A stretch of 56,032 bases of DNA from Acetobacteraceae bacterium. GTDB taxonomy: Bacteria > Pseudomonadota > Alphaproteobacteria > Acetobacterales > Acetobacteraceae. A model generated the notes under the pieces. The model searched no databases and was not told the origin of the DNA. It worked only from the letters and a program-made list of their open reading frames with translations. Positions 36,960 to 45,463 of this stretch are shown in pieces. A program made the position numbers and the translations under genes. The DNA is taken from positions 1-56,032 of the forward strand of contig CANBXZ010000005.1 in the NCBI GenBank assembly GCA_947373495.1, in the 5' to 3' direction. The number at the start of each line of letters is the position of its first letter. The stretch's first letter is position 1.

Positions 36960-37294
36960 GCCGCCCGCGCTTCGAGGTTGATCCGAAGCGCCTGTACGAA
37001 GTTGGCGCCGATGGCATCCCCCGCACCGACAGCGGGGCGCCTCCGGGCTTTCTTTCCTATCGGCATCGGCTGGTGTTGGGCCTGGGTGCCCTGGCGGCGC
37101 TGCTGCTCGGGGCCTTGGCGGCGTTGAGCATCCTGGCGCTGGCGCTGGGCTGGCGGCTGCTGGCGGCCGGCTTCGCGCTGGCCTTGCTGCTGGCCAGCCC
37201 GCTGCTGCTGCTGGGGCCGGCACAGGATTGGTGGCGGCATCGGCGTGGCCGGCGGCGCCGGCATCTGCGGCGGCCCGAGGGCTTCGGCCAGTAA
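36956..37294 (+). CDS. Hypothetical membrane protein, start uncertain
   Basis: The frame is open from GTG 36872, but protein-like sequence begins at SRPRFEVDPKRLYEVGADG. A CTG at 36956-36958 would give a 112-residue protein with a CTGA overlap with the gene before. Two hydrophobic segments (LVLGLGALAALLLGALAALSI and the following LLAAGFALALLLASPLLLL), then a very basic tail rich in Arg/His. No family recognised. Convergent with ogt, with palindromic repeats in between. Confidence 0.55.
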   Translation: MSRPRFEVDPKRLYEVGADGIPRTDSGAPPGFLSYRHRLVLGLGALAALLLGALAALSILALALGWRLLAAGFALALLLASPLLLLGPAQDWWRHRRGRRRRHLRRPEGFGQ

Positions 37295-37337
37295 GCGTGA
37301 TCGCCTGAGGCGCATCGCCGAAGGGCGTGAATCACGC
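37295..37337. repeat. REP-like palindrome, copy C
   Basis: GCGTGATCGCCTGAGG at left and GGGCGTGAATCACGC at right, directly after the stop of the preceding gene. It is followed by GGCCGACCCAT and then copy D. Confidence 0.85.
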
Positions 37338-37350
37338 GGCCGACCCATTA

Positions 37351-37393
37351 GCGTGATCGCCTGAGGCGCATCGCCGAAAGGCGTGAATCACGC
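37351..37393. repeat. REP-like palindrome, copy D
   Basis: Nearly identical to copy C, repeated with a 56-bp period. The tail GGCCGACCCATAA and a further GCGTGAT left arm (37407-37413) follow, running into the ogt stop codon, so the array has two and a part units. Confidence 0.85.
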
Positions 37394-37413
37394 GGCCGAC
37401 CCATAAGCGTGAT

Positions 37414-37926
37414 CTACGCCAAAGCACCTTCATGCCGCAGCAGCCACTGCTTGCGCGGCAGCCCGCCGCCATAGCCGGTCAGGCTGCCATTAGCGCCCAC
37501 CAGCCGGTGGCAGGGCACCACGATGCTGAGCGGATTGGCGCCATTCGCCGCCCCCACTGCCCGCACCGCCGCCGGCCGCCCAAGCCGTGCCGCCAGCGCG
37601 CCATAGCTGGTGGTGGTGCCGGCCGGAATGCTGCCGAGTGCCGCCCAGACCGCGCGTTGAAAACAGGTGCCGGCGGTGGCCCAGGCAATTCCGCCCAGTG
37701 CCGTCAGCGTGCCGGCGAAGTAATCCTCCAGCGCGTGTCGCAGCGCCGCCGGGGCCGCGCCGGGTTGCGCTGCCAGGGTGCCATAGTGCAGCCGCAGCAG
37801 CCGCTGCATTCGTGCCGCATGGTCGGCGAAGTCCAGCGCGCGCAGCGTGCCCTGTTCATCGGAGACCAGCAGGGCCTCGCCGATCGGCGTGGCCATCCGG
37901 TCCAGCAGCAGCCGGTCGGGCGGCAT
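37414..37926 (-). CDS. ogt: Methylated-DNA--[protein]-cysteine S-methyltransferase
   Basis: 170 residues; a second ATG 30 bases later (MATPIGEALL) is possible. Suicide repair enzyme that takes the methyl group from O6-methylguanine. Active-site block IVVPCHRLVGANGSLTGYGGG with Cys139, helix-turn-helix region GTTTSYGALAARLGRPAAVRAVG, and FQRAVWAALGSIPAG. Asn hinge is present in GANGANPLS. No AdaA-type regulatory domain, so it is Ogt-like. It lies 15 bp after the LLM oxidoreductase gene on the same strand. Confidence 0.93.
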   Translation of the reverse strand: MPPDRLLLDRMATPIGEALLVSDEQGTLRALDFADHAARMQRLLRLHYGTLAAQPGAAPAALRHALEDYFAGTLTALGGIAWATAGTCFQRAVWAALGSIPAGTTTSYGALAARLGRPAAVRAVGAANGANPLSIVVPCHRLVGANGSLTGYGGGLPRKQWLLRHEGALA

Positions 37927-37941
37927 GGGCGGCGCCTGGCG

Positions 37942-39000
37942 TCAGGCCGCGGCGGCCTGGGTGGTGTTTGCCTCGCTGGCGGCCGCGCGCAGACCGAAGG
38001 CCTCGGCCAGCAACTGGTAACTGCGCAGCCGGGCGGCCGGGTCGTGGGTGGCGGTCAGCACCGCAACCTCGCTGGCGCCGTGCCGGGCGGCCAGGGCTTC
38101 CAGCTTGGCCTTCACCTGCTGCGGCGACCCCACCAGCGCCTTGGCCTGCATCCGCTCGATATGCGCCCGTTCATGGTCCGAATACGGGTAGGCCTCGGCT
38201 TCCGCCACGCTGGGCAGCGGCACGTACTGGCCCTTGTCGCGCATCAGGCGGGACAGCGCGCGGGACTGGAACAGCCGCCATGCCTCGGCCTCTGTCTCCG
38301 CGGTCAGCGCGAACACCGCCAGGCCGGCATGCGGCGCGGCCAGGCGGCCGGCGTGGTCCGGGTGGGGGCGGAAGCCTTCGCGATAGACCTGCACCGCCTG
38401 TTCGCTGCCCTGGTCCGAGATGAAGTGCGCGAAGCAGTAGGGCAGGCCGAAATAGGCCGCCACCTGGGCGCCGTAGTCGGAACTGCCCAGCACCCAGACC
38501 TGCGGCCGGGTGGCCACCTGCGGGCTGGCGCGCACGGCGCGGAACGGGTGGTTCTCCGCCATGCCATCGCCCAGCCAGCCCAGCAGGTCCCGCACCATGG
38601 CGGGGAATTGCTCGGCGGCTTCGTTGGCGCGGGGGTTCAGCGCGAAGGCGGTGCGGCCGTCGCTGCCCGGGGCGCGGCCCAGGCCCAGGTCGATGCGACC
38701 GGGGGCGATGGCTTCGGCCACGCGGAATTGCTCGGCCACCTTCAGCGCCGAGTAATGCGGCAGCATCACCCCCGCGGTGCCGATGCGAATGCGCTTCGTG
38801 GTGGCCGCGATGGCCGCCACCAGCATTTCCGGCGCGCTGCCGGCGTGGCTTTCGCTGTTGTGGTGCTCGGCCAGCCAGTAGCGGTGGAAGCCCCATTCAT
38901 CCGCCATGCGGGCGGCCGCCAGGGTATTCCGGATCGCCTCGGCCGGGCTGTGCCCGGTGACGATGGTGGATTGGTCCAGAATGGACAGGCTGAGCGACAT
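37942..39000 (-). CDS. LLM-class flavin-dependent oxidoreductase (luciferase-like)
   Basis: 352 residues. Luciferase-like TIM barrel: LDQSTIVTGHSPAEAIRNTLAAAR, WGFHRYWLAEHHNSESHAGSAPEML, RIRIGTAGVMLPHYSALKVAEQFRVAE, GRIDLGLGRAPGSDGRT, and VLGSSDYGAQVAAYFGLPYCFA. This pattern is the MsnO8/YhbW-like group that uses FMN(H2) and oxygen; physiological substrate usually unknown. Upstream of ogt in a two-gene unit. Confidence 0.9.
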   Translation of the reverse strand: MSLSLSILDQSTIVTGHSPAEAIRNTLAAARMADEWGFHRYWLAEHHNSESHAGSAPEMLVAAIAATTKRIRIGTAGVMLPHYSALKVAEQFRVAEAIAPGRIDLGLGRAPGSDGRTAFALNPRANEAAEQFPAMVRDLLGWLGDGMAENHPFRAVRASPQVATRPQVWVLGSSDYGAQVAAYFGLPYCFAHFISDQGSEQAVQVYREGFRPHPDHAGRLAAPHAGLAVFALTAETEAEAWRLFQSRALSRLMRDKGQYVPLPSVAEAEAYPYSDHERAHIERMQAKALVGSPQQVKAKLEALAARHGASEVAVLTATHDPAARLRSYQLLAEAFGLRAAASEANTTQAAAA

Positions 39001-39189
39001 GGCGAGACCTCCGGCCCGCTCAACTTAGCCCCGCGCCGGCATTACGCCAGGGGGCACCAAGGGGGGACACCCTTGGGGCAGGCATGGCCCTGTCGCGCCG
39101 CCGCATCATCCTGCTTGACCCGCGGCCAGGGCGCCGGGTGCAATGCCTTGCCGTTCCCGCTGCCGGGGCCGGCCGCAGGGGAGGGGCAC

Positions 39190-39639
39190 ATGCTGGAGTT
39201 CCAGATTCGCTGGGCCGAAGTGCTGCTGGTGGGGTTGTTCCGCAACCTGCTCGGGCTGGCCTGGTATTCGCCGCTGCTGTTCGGCCCCTGCTGGGCCCGC
39301 CACCTGGGCTGCACCCCGGCCACCATGCGCGCCCGGGCATTGCGGGTGCTGCCGCTGGAATTCCTGTGCAGTTGCATCATCGCCTTCGTGCTGGCGCAGG
39401 TGCTGAACCTGGCCGGCGCCATCGACTGGGTGATGGGCGTGGTGGTCGGCTTCCTGCTGTGGGCCGGATTCGTCGCCGCCACCACGCCCAACCAGGTGCT
39501 GTATGCCCGCCGCCCGGCCATGGTGTACCTGATCGACGCCGGTTTCTGCCTGGTCAGCCTGTTGGGCATGGGGGTGCTGATCGCCACCTGGCAATGGGAT
39601 GACGAAATCCAGCACGCCCTGGCCTGGCTGCAGCCCTGA
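39190..39639 (+). CDS. DUF1761 family membrane protein
   Basis: 149 residues from ATG 39190 with AGGGGAGGGG upstream. Four hydrophobic segments; the N-terminal FRNLLGLAWYSPLLFGPCWARHLG matches the DUF1761 pattern (G-x-x-WYSPLLFG-x-x-W). Function unknown. Convergent with the DUF445 gene 41 bp downstream. The 189-bp region before it holds no visible gene. Confidence 0.8.
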   Translation: MLEFQIRWAEVLLVGLFRNLLGLAWYSPLLFGPCWARHLGCTPATMRARALRVLPLEFLCSCIIAFVLAQVLNLAGAIDWVMGVVVGFLLWAGFVAATTPNQVLYARRPAMVYLIDAGFCLVSLLGMGVLIATWQWDDEIQHALAWLQP

Positions 39640-39680
39640 GCGGCAGCGGCCCAGCCGCCCCCTGGCCGCTACCCTGGCCA

Positions 39681-40979
39681 CTACCCCGGCTGGCCCAGCA
39701 GCGCCCCCAGCGCGAACAGCACGCCGCCAACCAGTGCCCCCACCAGGGTGCCGTTCATGCGGACATATTGCAGGTCCCGGCCGACGCGCAGCTCGATCTT
39801 GTCGGTCACCTCATCCGCGTCCCAGCCGCGCACCACGCCGGCGATGAACTCGGCCAGCTGGCCGCGGGCGCTGGGCAGCAGCGGCACCAGCATGGCCTCG
39901 GCGGCGCGGTTCAGCCGTTCGCGCGCGGCTTCGTCGCGGGCCAGCAAATCCCCGGCATTGGCGAAGGCGCCTTCCAGCAGCGCCACGGTGCGGCCGCGCG
40001 GGTTGGCAGCATCGGCTTCCAGCGCCGCCCGCAGCCGGGACCACACGTCGCCCAGCCAGGCCGCCACGGTGGGGTGCGCCACCGCCTGGGCCAGCGCCCG
40101 GCCCAGCGCGGCGGCGCGGTCGGGGTCGGTTTCCAGCCGCTCGATCTCGGTGCGCAGCCACGCCTCGAAGGCGGAGCGCAGGTCGCTGTCGTTCAGCTCC
40201 ATCTTGCCCAACTCGGCATTCACCGCGCCCAGCAGGCGCTTGGCCACGGTGGCGCCGGCCAGCCAGCCGACGATGGCGCCGCCCTCGGCCCGTACCCGGG
40301 CGGCGATGGCTTCCCGCAGCTGGTCTTCCTTGGCCGCCAGCACCTGCTTCAATTGGGCGATCGCCAGGTCGAACACCTCCTGGTGGCGGCCGCCTTCTAC
40401 CAGGGCGCGCAGGGCGCGGGCGGCCAGCCGGGCGCCGGCCGGGCCGCCGGCCAGGCGGGGCAGCAGCCGGGCCAGCAGGCGGCGGGCGCGGCCATCCTCC
40501 AGGCTGGCGAGAATGCGGGGCAGGGTGCCGGCCAGCGCCCGGGCGGCGGGGCGGGAGGCCACCGGGTCGGCCAGGAACGCCTTCAGGATGCTGGCGACAT
40601 CCAGCCGCGCCAGCACGCGCTTCACCTCGGCTTCGGTGAAGACATGGTTGGCGACGAAGCGGCCGAGCCCTTGGCCCAGCCGTTCCTTCTGCCGCGGGAT
40701 GATGGCGGTATGCGGAATGGGCAGGCCGAGCGGCCGGCGGAACAGCGCGGTTACCGCGAACCAGTCGGCCAGGCCGCCCACCACGCCGGCGGTGGCGGTG
40801 GCGTGCAGCAATTGCGTGGCGAAGCCGGGCGGCAGCCAGTAGCTGCCGGCGGCCAGCCCGGCCATGCCGGCCAGCATGCCGGTGGCGATGGCGCGATGCC
40901 GGGCCAGGCCGCGGCGCAGGGCCGCATCGGGGTCGGCCACGGGGACAGCGGGGGAGGGGGGCGTTGGGTCCAGCGGCAT
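39681..40979 (-). CDS. DUF445 family membrane protein
   Basis: 432 residues from the ATG at 40979; a TTG three codons upstream is less likely. N-terminal membrane segments (ATGMLAGMAGLAAGSYWLPP and the GVVGGLADWFAVTALFRRPLGLPIPHTAIIP block typical of DUF445), long helical middle rich in Ala/Arg/Leu, and a C-terminal helix (VGALVGGVLFALGALLG). Conserved in many proteobacteria and firmicutes; function unknown, sometimes linked to the envelope. Confidence 0.88.
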   Translation of the reverse strand: MPLDPTPPSPAVPVADPDAALRRGLARHRAIATGMLAGMAGLAAGSYWLPPGFATQLLHATATAGVVGGLADWFAVTALFRRPLGLPIPHTAIIPRQKERLGQGLGRFVANHVFTEAEVKRVLARLDVASILKAFLADPVASRPAARALAGTLPRILASLEDGRARRLLARLLPRLAGGPAGARLAARALRALVEGGRHQEVFDLAIAQLKQVLAAKEDQLREAIAARVRAEGGAIVGWLAGATVAKRLLGAVNAELGKMELNDSDLRSAFEAWLRTEIERLETDPDRAAALGRALAQAVAHPTVAAWLGDVWSRLRAALEADAANPRGRTVALLEGAFANAGDLLARDEAARERLNRAAEAMLVPLLPSARGQLAEFIAGVVRGWDADEVTDKIELRVGRDLQYVRMNGTLVGALVGGVLFALGALLGQPG

Positions 40980-41020
40980 GCCTGGCAAGGTAGGCAGCCG
41001 CTGGCCCGGCTACGAGGGCC

Positions 41021-41554
41021 TTACTTCGCCGCCTTGGCGCGTTCGATGGCTTCCAGGATCAACTTCTGCGCTTCCTCGACGCCGCCCCAGCCGATGATCT
41101 TCACCCACTTGCCTGGTTCCAGGTCCTTGTAGTGCTCGAAGAAGTGCTGGATCTGGTCGAGCGTGATCTGCGGCAGGTCGGTCACGGTCTTCACATGGGC
41201 GTAGCGCTGGGTCAGCTTCGGGCTGGGCACGGCGATGATCTTCTCATCCCCGCCGCCATCATCCTCCATCTTCAGCACGCCCACCGGGCGCACGTTGATG
41301 ACCGCGCCGGGCACGATCGGGCGGGTATTGGCCACCAGCACGTCGATCGGGTCGCCATCGTCGCTCAGCGTGTGCGGCACGAAGCCGTAATTCCCCGGGT
41401 AGCGCATGGGCGTGTACAGGAAGCGGTCGACGAACAGGGTGCCGGCTTCCTTGTCCATCTCGTACTTGATGGGCTCGCCGCCGATGGCGACCTCAATGAT
41501 GACATTGACGTCCTGCGGCGGGTTCTTGCCGATGGCGATGGCGTCGATACGCAT
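41021..41554 (-). CDS. ppa: Inorganic pyrophosphatase (soluble, class A type)
   Basis: 177 residues from the ATG at 41554, matching the usual start MRIDAI and the E. coli length of about 175. Hydrolyses pyrophosphate, driving polymer synthesis. Signature DGDPIDVLV with the metal-binding aspartates, KYEMDKEAG near the N-terminus, [20 protein letters not shown], and [14 protein letters not shown]. Single gene with a ribosome site CGGAG about 12 bp upstream. Confidence 0.96.
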   Translation of the reverse strand: MRIDAIAIGKNPPQDVNVIIEVAIGGEPIKYEMDKEAGTLFVDRFLYTPMRYPGNYGFVPHTLSDDGDPIDVLVANTRPIVPGAVINVRPVGVLKMEDDGGGDEKIIAVPSPKLTQRYAHVKTVTDLPQITLDQIQHFFEHYKDLEPGKWVKIIGWGGVEEAQKLILEAIERAKAAK

Positions 41555-41720
41555 GGGACTGACGTGCTCCGTGACGGGTGGCGCGTGTTGCACCGCAATA
41601 TGATGGCGGATGTTTGGCGGCAGCTGGCGCGGCTGGCAAGTTTCGGCCCCTGGCCCCGCCATTGGGCCCATAAACTAACCGAATGCGGCCCCCAACCGCC
41701 AGGGCGCGGAAGGGTGGGGG

Positions 41721-43367
41721 CTAGCCATAAACCAGCTCCGCGCTGCCCCGCGCCCAGCCCTTCGGCACCTCCTGCCCGGTGGCATGGAAGGCCACCGCCT
41801 CGGCCACGCGGATGCCATCGACCCCGGCGCTGAGGATGCCGCCGGCATAGCCCGCGCCTTCGCCCGCCGGGTACAGGCCGCGGGTGTTGAGGCTGACGAA
41901 ATCCTCCCCCCGCTTCACCCGCAGCGGCGAGGAGGTGCGGGTTTCCACCCCGGTCAGCACCGCATCCGCCATGGTGAAGCCCGGCACCTGCTGGTTGAAG
42001 GCCGGCAGCGCCTCCCGCATCGCCTCCACCGCCCAGGCGGGCAGGCAGGTGGCCATGTCGCTCGGGGTGACGCCGGGCTTGTAGCTCGGCACCACCTCGC
42101 CCAGCCGGGTGGAGGCGCGGGCGGCGAGGAAATCCTCCACCCGCTGTGCCGGGGCACGATAGCCACCGCCGCCGGCCTGGAAGGCCAGGCTTTCCCAGTG
42201 GCGCTGGAACTCCACCCCGGCCAGCACGCCGCCCGGGTAGTCCGCCGGGGTCACGCCCACCACGATGCCGGCATTGGCGTTGCGTTCGTTGCGGGAATAC
42301 TGGCTCATGCCGTTGGTCACCACGCGGCCCGGCTCGCTGGTGGCGGCCACCACGGTGCCGCCCGGGCACATGCAGAAGCTGTACACGCTGCGGCCGTTCT
42401 TCGCGTGATGCACCAGCTTGTAGTCGGCCGCGCCCAGCAGCTTGTTGCCGGCATTGGGGCCGAAGCGGGCCCGGTCGATCAAGCCCTGGGGATGTTCGAT
42501 GCGCACGCCGATGCTGAACGGCTTCTGTTCCATGAACACGCCGCGGCGATGCAGCATCTCGAAGGTGTCGCGCGCCGAATGGCCCACCGCCAGCACCACC
42601 TGGTCGGCCTCCAACTGCTCGCCGCCCTCCAGTTCCACGCCGCGCACGGCACCGGCTTCCACCAGCAGGTCCACCACCTTGGCGCCGAAGCGGTACTCGC
42701 CGCCCAGCCGCTCGATCTCGGCGCGGATGCTCTCCACCATGGTGACCAGCCGGAAGGTGCCGATATGCGGCTTGGAGACGTACATGATCTCCTCCGGCGC
42801 GCCGGCCTTGACGAACTCGGCCAGCAGCTTGCGGGAATAGTGGCGTGGGTCCTTGATGCCGGAATACAGCTTGCCGTCGCTGAAGGTGCCGGCGCCGCCC
42901 TCGCCGAACTGCACGTTGCTCTCGGGCGCCAGCACGCCGCGCCGCCACAGGCCCCAGGTGTCCTTGGTGCGCTGGCGCACCACGGTGCCGCGTTCCAGCA
43001 CCAGGGGGCGGAAGCCCATCTGCGCCAGGGTCAGCGCCGCCATGAAGCCGCAGGGACCGGTGCCGATGACGATGGGCCGCTTCGCCATCGGCGGCGCCTG
43101 GGCCACGAATTTGTAGCTGGTATCGGGCGCCGGCCCCAGGTTGCGGTCCTCGGCCCGGGTGGCCAGCACCCGGGCTTCGTCCGCCACCACCAGGTCCAGC
43201 GTATAGACCAGCACGATGGCGTGCGGCTTGCGCGCGTCATAGCCGCGGCGGAACACCGTGAGGCGCCGCAGCTCGTGGTCGGGCAGGCCCAGCCGGCGCA
43301 GCACGGCTTCGCGCAGTGCTTCGGGCGGGTGGTCCAGGGGCAGGCGTAGTTCCGTGAGGCGCAACAT
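41721..43367 (-). CDS. FAD-dependent oxidoreductase, COG2509-type
   Basis: 548 residues from the ATG at 43367 (a TTG six codons earlier is possible). N-terminal ferredoxin-like domain (about 1-80), then a dinucleotide-binding block PIVIGTGPCGFMAALTLAQMGFRPLVLERG, LAVGHSARDTFEMLHRRGVFMEQKPFSIGVRIEHPQ, and C-terminal FAD block LYPAGEGAGYAGGILSAGVDGIRVAEAV. This is the widespread uncharacterised flavoprotein family COG2509. Physiological role unknown. Divergent from the aldo/keto reductase, with only 35 bp between the starts. Confidence 0.9.
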   Translation of the reverse strand: MLRLTELRLPLDHPPEALREAVLRRLGLPDHELRRLTVFRRGYDARKPHAIVLVYTLDLVVADEARVLATRAEDRNLGPAPDTSYKFVAQAPPMAKRPIVIGTGPCGFMAALTLAQMGFRPLVLERGTVVRQRTKDTWGLWRRGVLAPESNVQFGEGGAGTFSDGKLYSGIKDPRHYSRKLLAEFVKAGAPEEIMYVSKPHIGTFRLVTMVESIRAEIERLGGEYRFGAKVVDLLVEAGAVRGVELEGGEQLEADQVVLAVGHSARDTFEMLHRRGVFMEQKPFSIGVRIEHPQGLIDRARFGPNAGNKLLGAADYKLVHHAKNGRSVYSFCMCPGGTVVAATSEPGRVVTNGMSQYSRNERNANAGIVVGVTPADYPGGVLAGVEFQRHWESLAFQAGGGGYRAPAQRVEDFLAARASTRLGEVVPSYKPGVTPSDMATCLPAWAVEAMREALPAFNQQVPGFTMADAVLTGVETRTSSPLRVKRGEDFVSLNTRGLYPAGEGAGYAGGILSAGVDGIRVAEAVAFHATGQEVPKGWARGSAELVYG

Positions 43368-43402
43368 GCGGTAGGGTTTACCCAAAGCAGGAGCGTCAGG
43401 CG

Positions 43403-44380
43403 ATGGAAGTACGGGAATTCGGCAAGACCGGGATGCGGTTTTCGCTGCTGGGCTACGGCGCCGGGGCGGTGGGCGGCCTGATGGTGCGCGGTACGGTGGC
43501 GGAGCGGGAGGCCAGCATCGGCCGGGCCCTGGCCGCCGGCATCACCTATTTCGACACCGCGCCGGCCTATGGCAACGGCTTGTCGGAGACGCATCTGGGC
43601 CAGGCGCTGCGGGCGCTGAAGGCCTCGCCCTTCGTCGGCACCAAGTTCCGCATTGCCCCGGAACATCGCGGCCGGCTGGGCGCGGCACTGGCCGAGGGGC
43701 TGGATGCCAGCCTGAAGCGCCTGGGCCGCGACTCGGTGGACCTGTTCCAGCTGCATGACCACCTGACCACCGCCGGCGGCGGCCAGGCGATCAGCCAGGC
43801 GGAGCTGGAGGGCGAGTTGATCCCGGCGCTGGTCAAGGCGCGGGAACAGGGCAAGGCCCGTTTCGCCGGCATCACCGCGCTGGGGGAGACCGCCGTGCTG
43901 AAGCGGGTGGTGGCCTCCGGCGTCTTCCACGCGGCGCAGATGCCCTACAACCTGTTGAACCCCACCACGCTCACCGCCATGCCGCCGGGGCTGCCCGGGC
44001 ATGATTTCGGCGGGCTGATGGCCGATGCGGCGCGGCAGGGCGTCGGCGTCATCGGCATCCGCATCATCGCCGGCGGTGCGCTGTCGGGCGAGGCGGAGCG
44101 CCACCCCACCGCCATGCCCAGCGTTGCACCCATCGCCTCGGCCGGCAGCTATGCGGCGGATGTGGCCACGGCCCGCAAGCTGCTGCCGCTGGTGCAGGAG
44201 GGTGCCGCCGCCAGCCTGGCCGAACTGGCCATTCGCTTCGCCATGACCCCGGCCGAGATGGGCACCGCGCTGATCGGCACCGCCAGCCAGGAACAACTGG
44301 AACAGGCGCTCGCCGCCGCCGCGAAGGGCCCGCTTGCGGCCGAAACCGTCGCCCGGGCCCGGGCCCTGCTGGCGGCATGA
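43403..44380 (+). CDS. Aldo/keto reductase
   Basis: 325 residues. NADP-dependent TIM-barrel reductase: GKTGMRFSLLGYGAGAVGG, FDTAPAYGNGLSETHLGQAL containing the catalytic Asp and Tyr, VGTKFRIAPEH with Lys, DLFQLHDHLT with His, and RFAMTPAEMGTALIGTASQEQLEQAL for cofactor binding. It resembles L-fucose/galactose dehydrogenase-like AKRs. Overlaps the EamA exporter gene by ATGA, so they are coupled. Confidence 0.9.
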   Translation: MEVREFGKTGMRFSLLGYGAGAVGGLMVRGTVAEREASIGRALAAGITYFDTAPAYGNGLSETHLGQALRALKASPFVGTKFRIAPEHRGRLGAALAEGLDASLKRLGRDSVDLFQLHDHLTTAGGGQAISQAELEGELIPALVKAREQGKARFAGITALGETAVLKRVVASGVFHAAQMPYNLLNPTTLTAMPPGLPGHDFGGLMADAARQGVGVIGIRIIAGGALSGEAERHPTAMPSVAPIASAGSYAADVATARKLLPLVQEGAAASLAELAIRFAMTPAEMGTALIGTASQEQLEQALAAAAKGPLAAETVARARALLAA

Positions 44381-45267
44381 GGCTGAACGCCGGCTACGGC
44401 TACCTGCTGGTCACCGCGCTGGCCTGGGGTCTGAACTGGCCGGTGATGAAGCTGCTGATGCGGGAATGGCCGCCCTTCAGCTTCCGCATCCTGGCCGGGG
44501 CCGGCGCCATTCTGCTGCTGCTGGGCATTGCCCGCTGGCAGGGGGATGCGCTGCTGCCGCGGCGCGACCAGTGGGGCCGGTTGGCGGTGGCGGGCTTCCT
44601 CAACGTCTCCGCCTGGTCGGTGGTGGCGCCGCTGTCGCTGTTCTGGCTGGACGCGTCCGAAGCCGCGATCATTGCCTATACCATGCCGGTCTGGGCGACG
44701 ATTTTGGCCTGGCCCTTCCTGGGGGAACGACCCACCTGGCCGCGCATTGCCGGGCTGGTGCTGGGGCTGTGCGGGGTGACGCTGCTGATGGGCGGGCAGT
44801 TGCTCAGCGTGCCGGCAGCGGAGGTTTGGGCCAAGCTGCCGGGCGCCGGCTTCATCATGCTGACGGCGCTGATGTTCGCCAGCGGCACGGTGTTCACCAA
44901 GCGCTTCCCGGTGGCGATGCCGGCGCTGCCGCTGGTGGCGTGGCAACTGGTGTTCGGGCTGTCGCCGGTGGTGGTCATCGGCCTGGGGTTCGAGACGGTG
45001 AACTGGGCCGGCATCACCGCGCTGGGCTGGGGCTGCCTGGTCTATGTCGGCGGCGTGGCCCAGGTGCTGGCCTACCTGGCCTGGTTCCGCGCGCTGAAGC
45101 GGCTGCCGGCCAGCACCGCCGCCATCGGCAGCCTGCTGGTGCCGGTGATCGGCGTGGTCAGTTCCGGGCTGTGGCTGGGCGAACCGCTGGGGGCGCGGCA
45201 CTTCGCCTCCCTGGCGCTGACGCTGGGCGGGGTGATGCTGGCGGCGCAGGGCAGCCGGCAGGGGTAG
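44377..45267 (+). CDS. EamA/DMT family transporter
   Basis: 296 residues with ten hydrophobic helices in two EamA repeats, including GLNWPVMKLLMREWPPFSFR, FFWLDASEAAIIAYTMPVWATILAWPFLGE-like helix region, and ASTAAIGSLLVPVIGVVSSGLWLGE in the second half. Drug/metabolite-type exporter of unknown substrate. Ends in TAG, directly before a 13-nt tandem repeat and the Zur-like operator. Confidence 0.9.
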   Translation: MRLNAGYGYLLVTALAWGLNWPVMKLLMREWPPFSFRILAGAGAILLLLGIARWQGDALLPRRDQWGRLAVAGFLNVSAWSVVAPLSLFWLDASEAAIIAYTMPVWATILAWPFLGERPTWPRIAGLVLGLCGVTLLMGGQLLSVPAAEVWAKLPGAGFIMLTALMFASGTVFTKRFPVAMPALPLVAWQLVFGLSPVVVIGLGFETVNWAGITALGWGCLVYVGGVAQVLAYLAWFRALKRLPASTAAIGSLLVPVIGVVSSGLWLGEPLGARHFASLALTLGGVMLAAQGSRQG

Positions 45268-45320
45268 CTTGCTGGGTTGGCTTGCTGGGGCGGCTTGCTG
45301 GGGCGGCTTGCAGGGTGGGG
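45268..45320. repeat. 13-nt tandem repeat before the zinc operon
   Basis: CTTGCTGGGGCGG-type units start at 45268, 45281 and 45294, with a partial fourth at 45307. The array fills the space between the EamA stop and the Zur-like operator. Confidence 0.85.
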
Positions 45321-45325
45321 GCGGC

Positions 45326-45342
45326 ACGTTATATCATAACGT
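45326..45342. promoter_or_regulatory. Zur-like operator palindrome upstream of znu genes
   Basis: ACGTTATATCATAACGT: perfect 7-bp arms around ATC. The GTTATANNATAAC-type core matches known proteobacterial Zur boxes, and an AT-rich block stands out strongly in this GC-rich DNA. It ends one base before the start of the 39-codon reading frame. The zinc repressor Zur should bind here when zinc is plentiful. No zur gene lies in the window. Confidence 0.85.
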
Positions 45343-45343
45343 C

Positions 45344-45463
45344 ATGCTGCTTCCGGCCAACCCGCTCGCGCTCAGTGCCGCTGCCTCCGCCCGCCTGGTG
45401 CTGGTGGGGGGGATTGCGGTCGTGTTGTGGGCGCTGGTCGCCTGGGCGCTGGCCATCGCATGA
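45344..45463 (+). CDS. 39-residue membrane microprotein, first gene of the znu operon
   Basis: ATG 45344 to TGA 45463. Sequence: a short polar N-terminus (MLLPANPLALSAAASAR) and one strong membrane helix (LVLVGGIAVVLWALVAWAL). Its stop overlaps the znuC start as ATGA, the tight coupling seen between real genes in this window. The ATG sits two bases after the Zur-like palindrome, so the transcript may be nearly leaderless. No family recognised; it could be only a translated leader. Confidence 0.55.
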   Translation: MLLPANPLALSAAASARLVLVGGIAVVLWALVAWALAIA

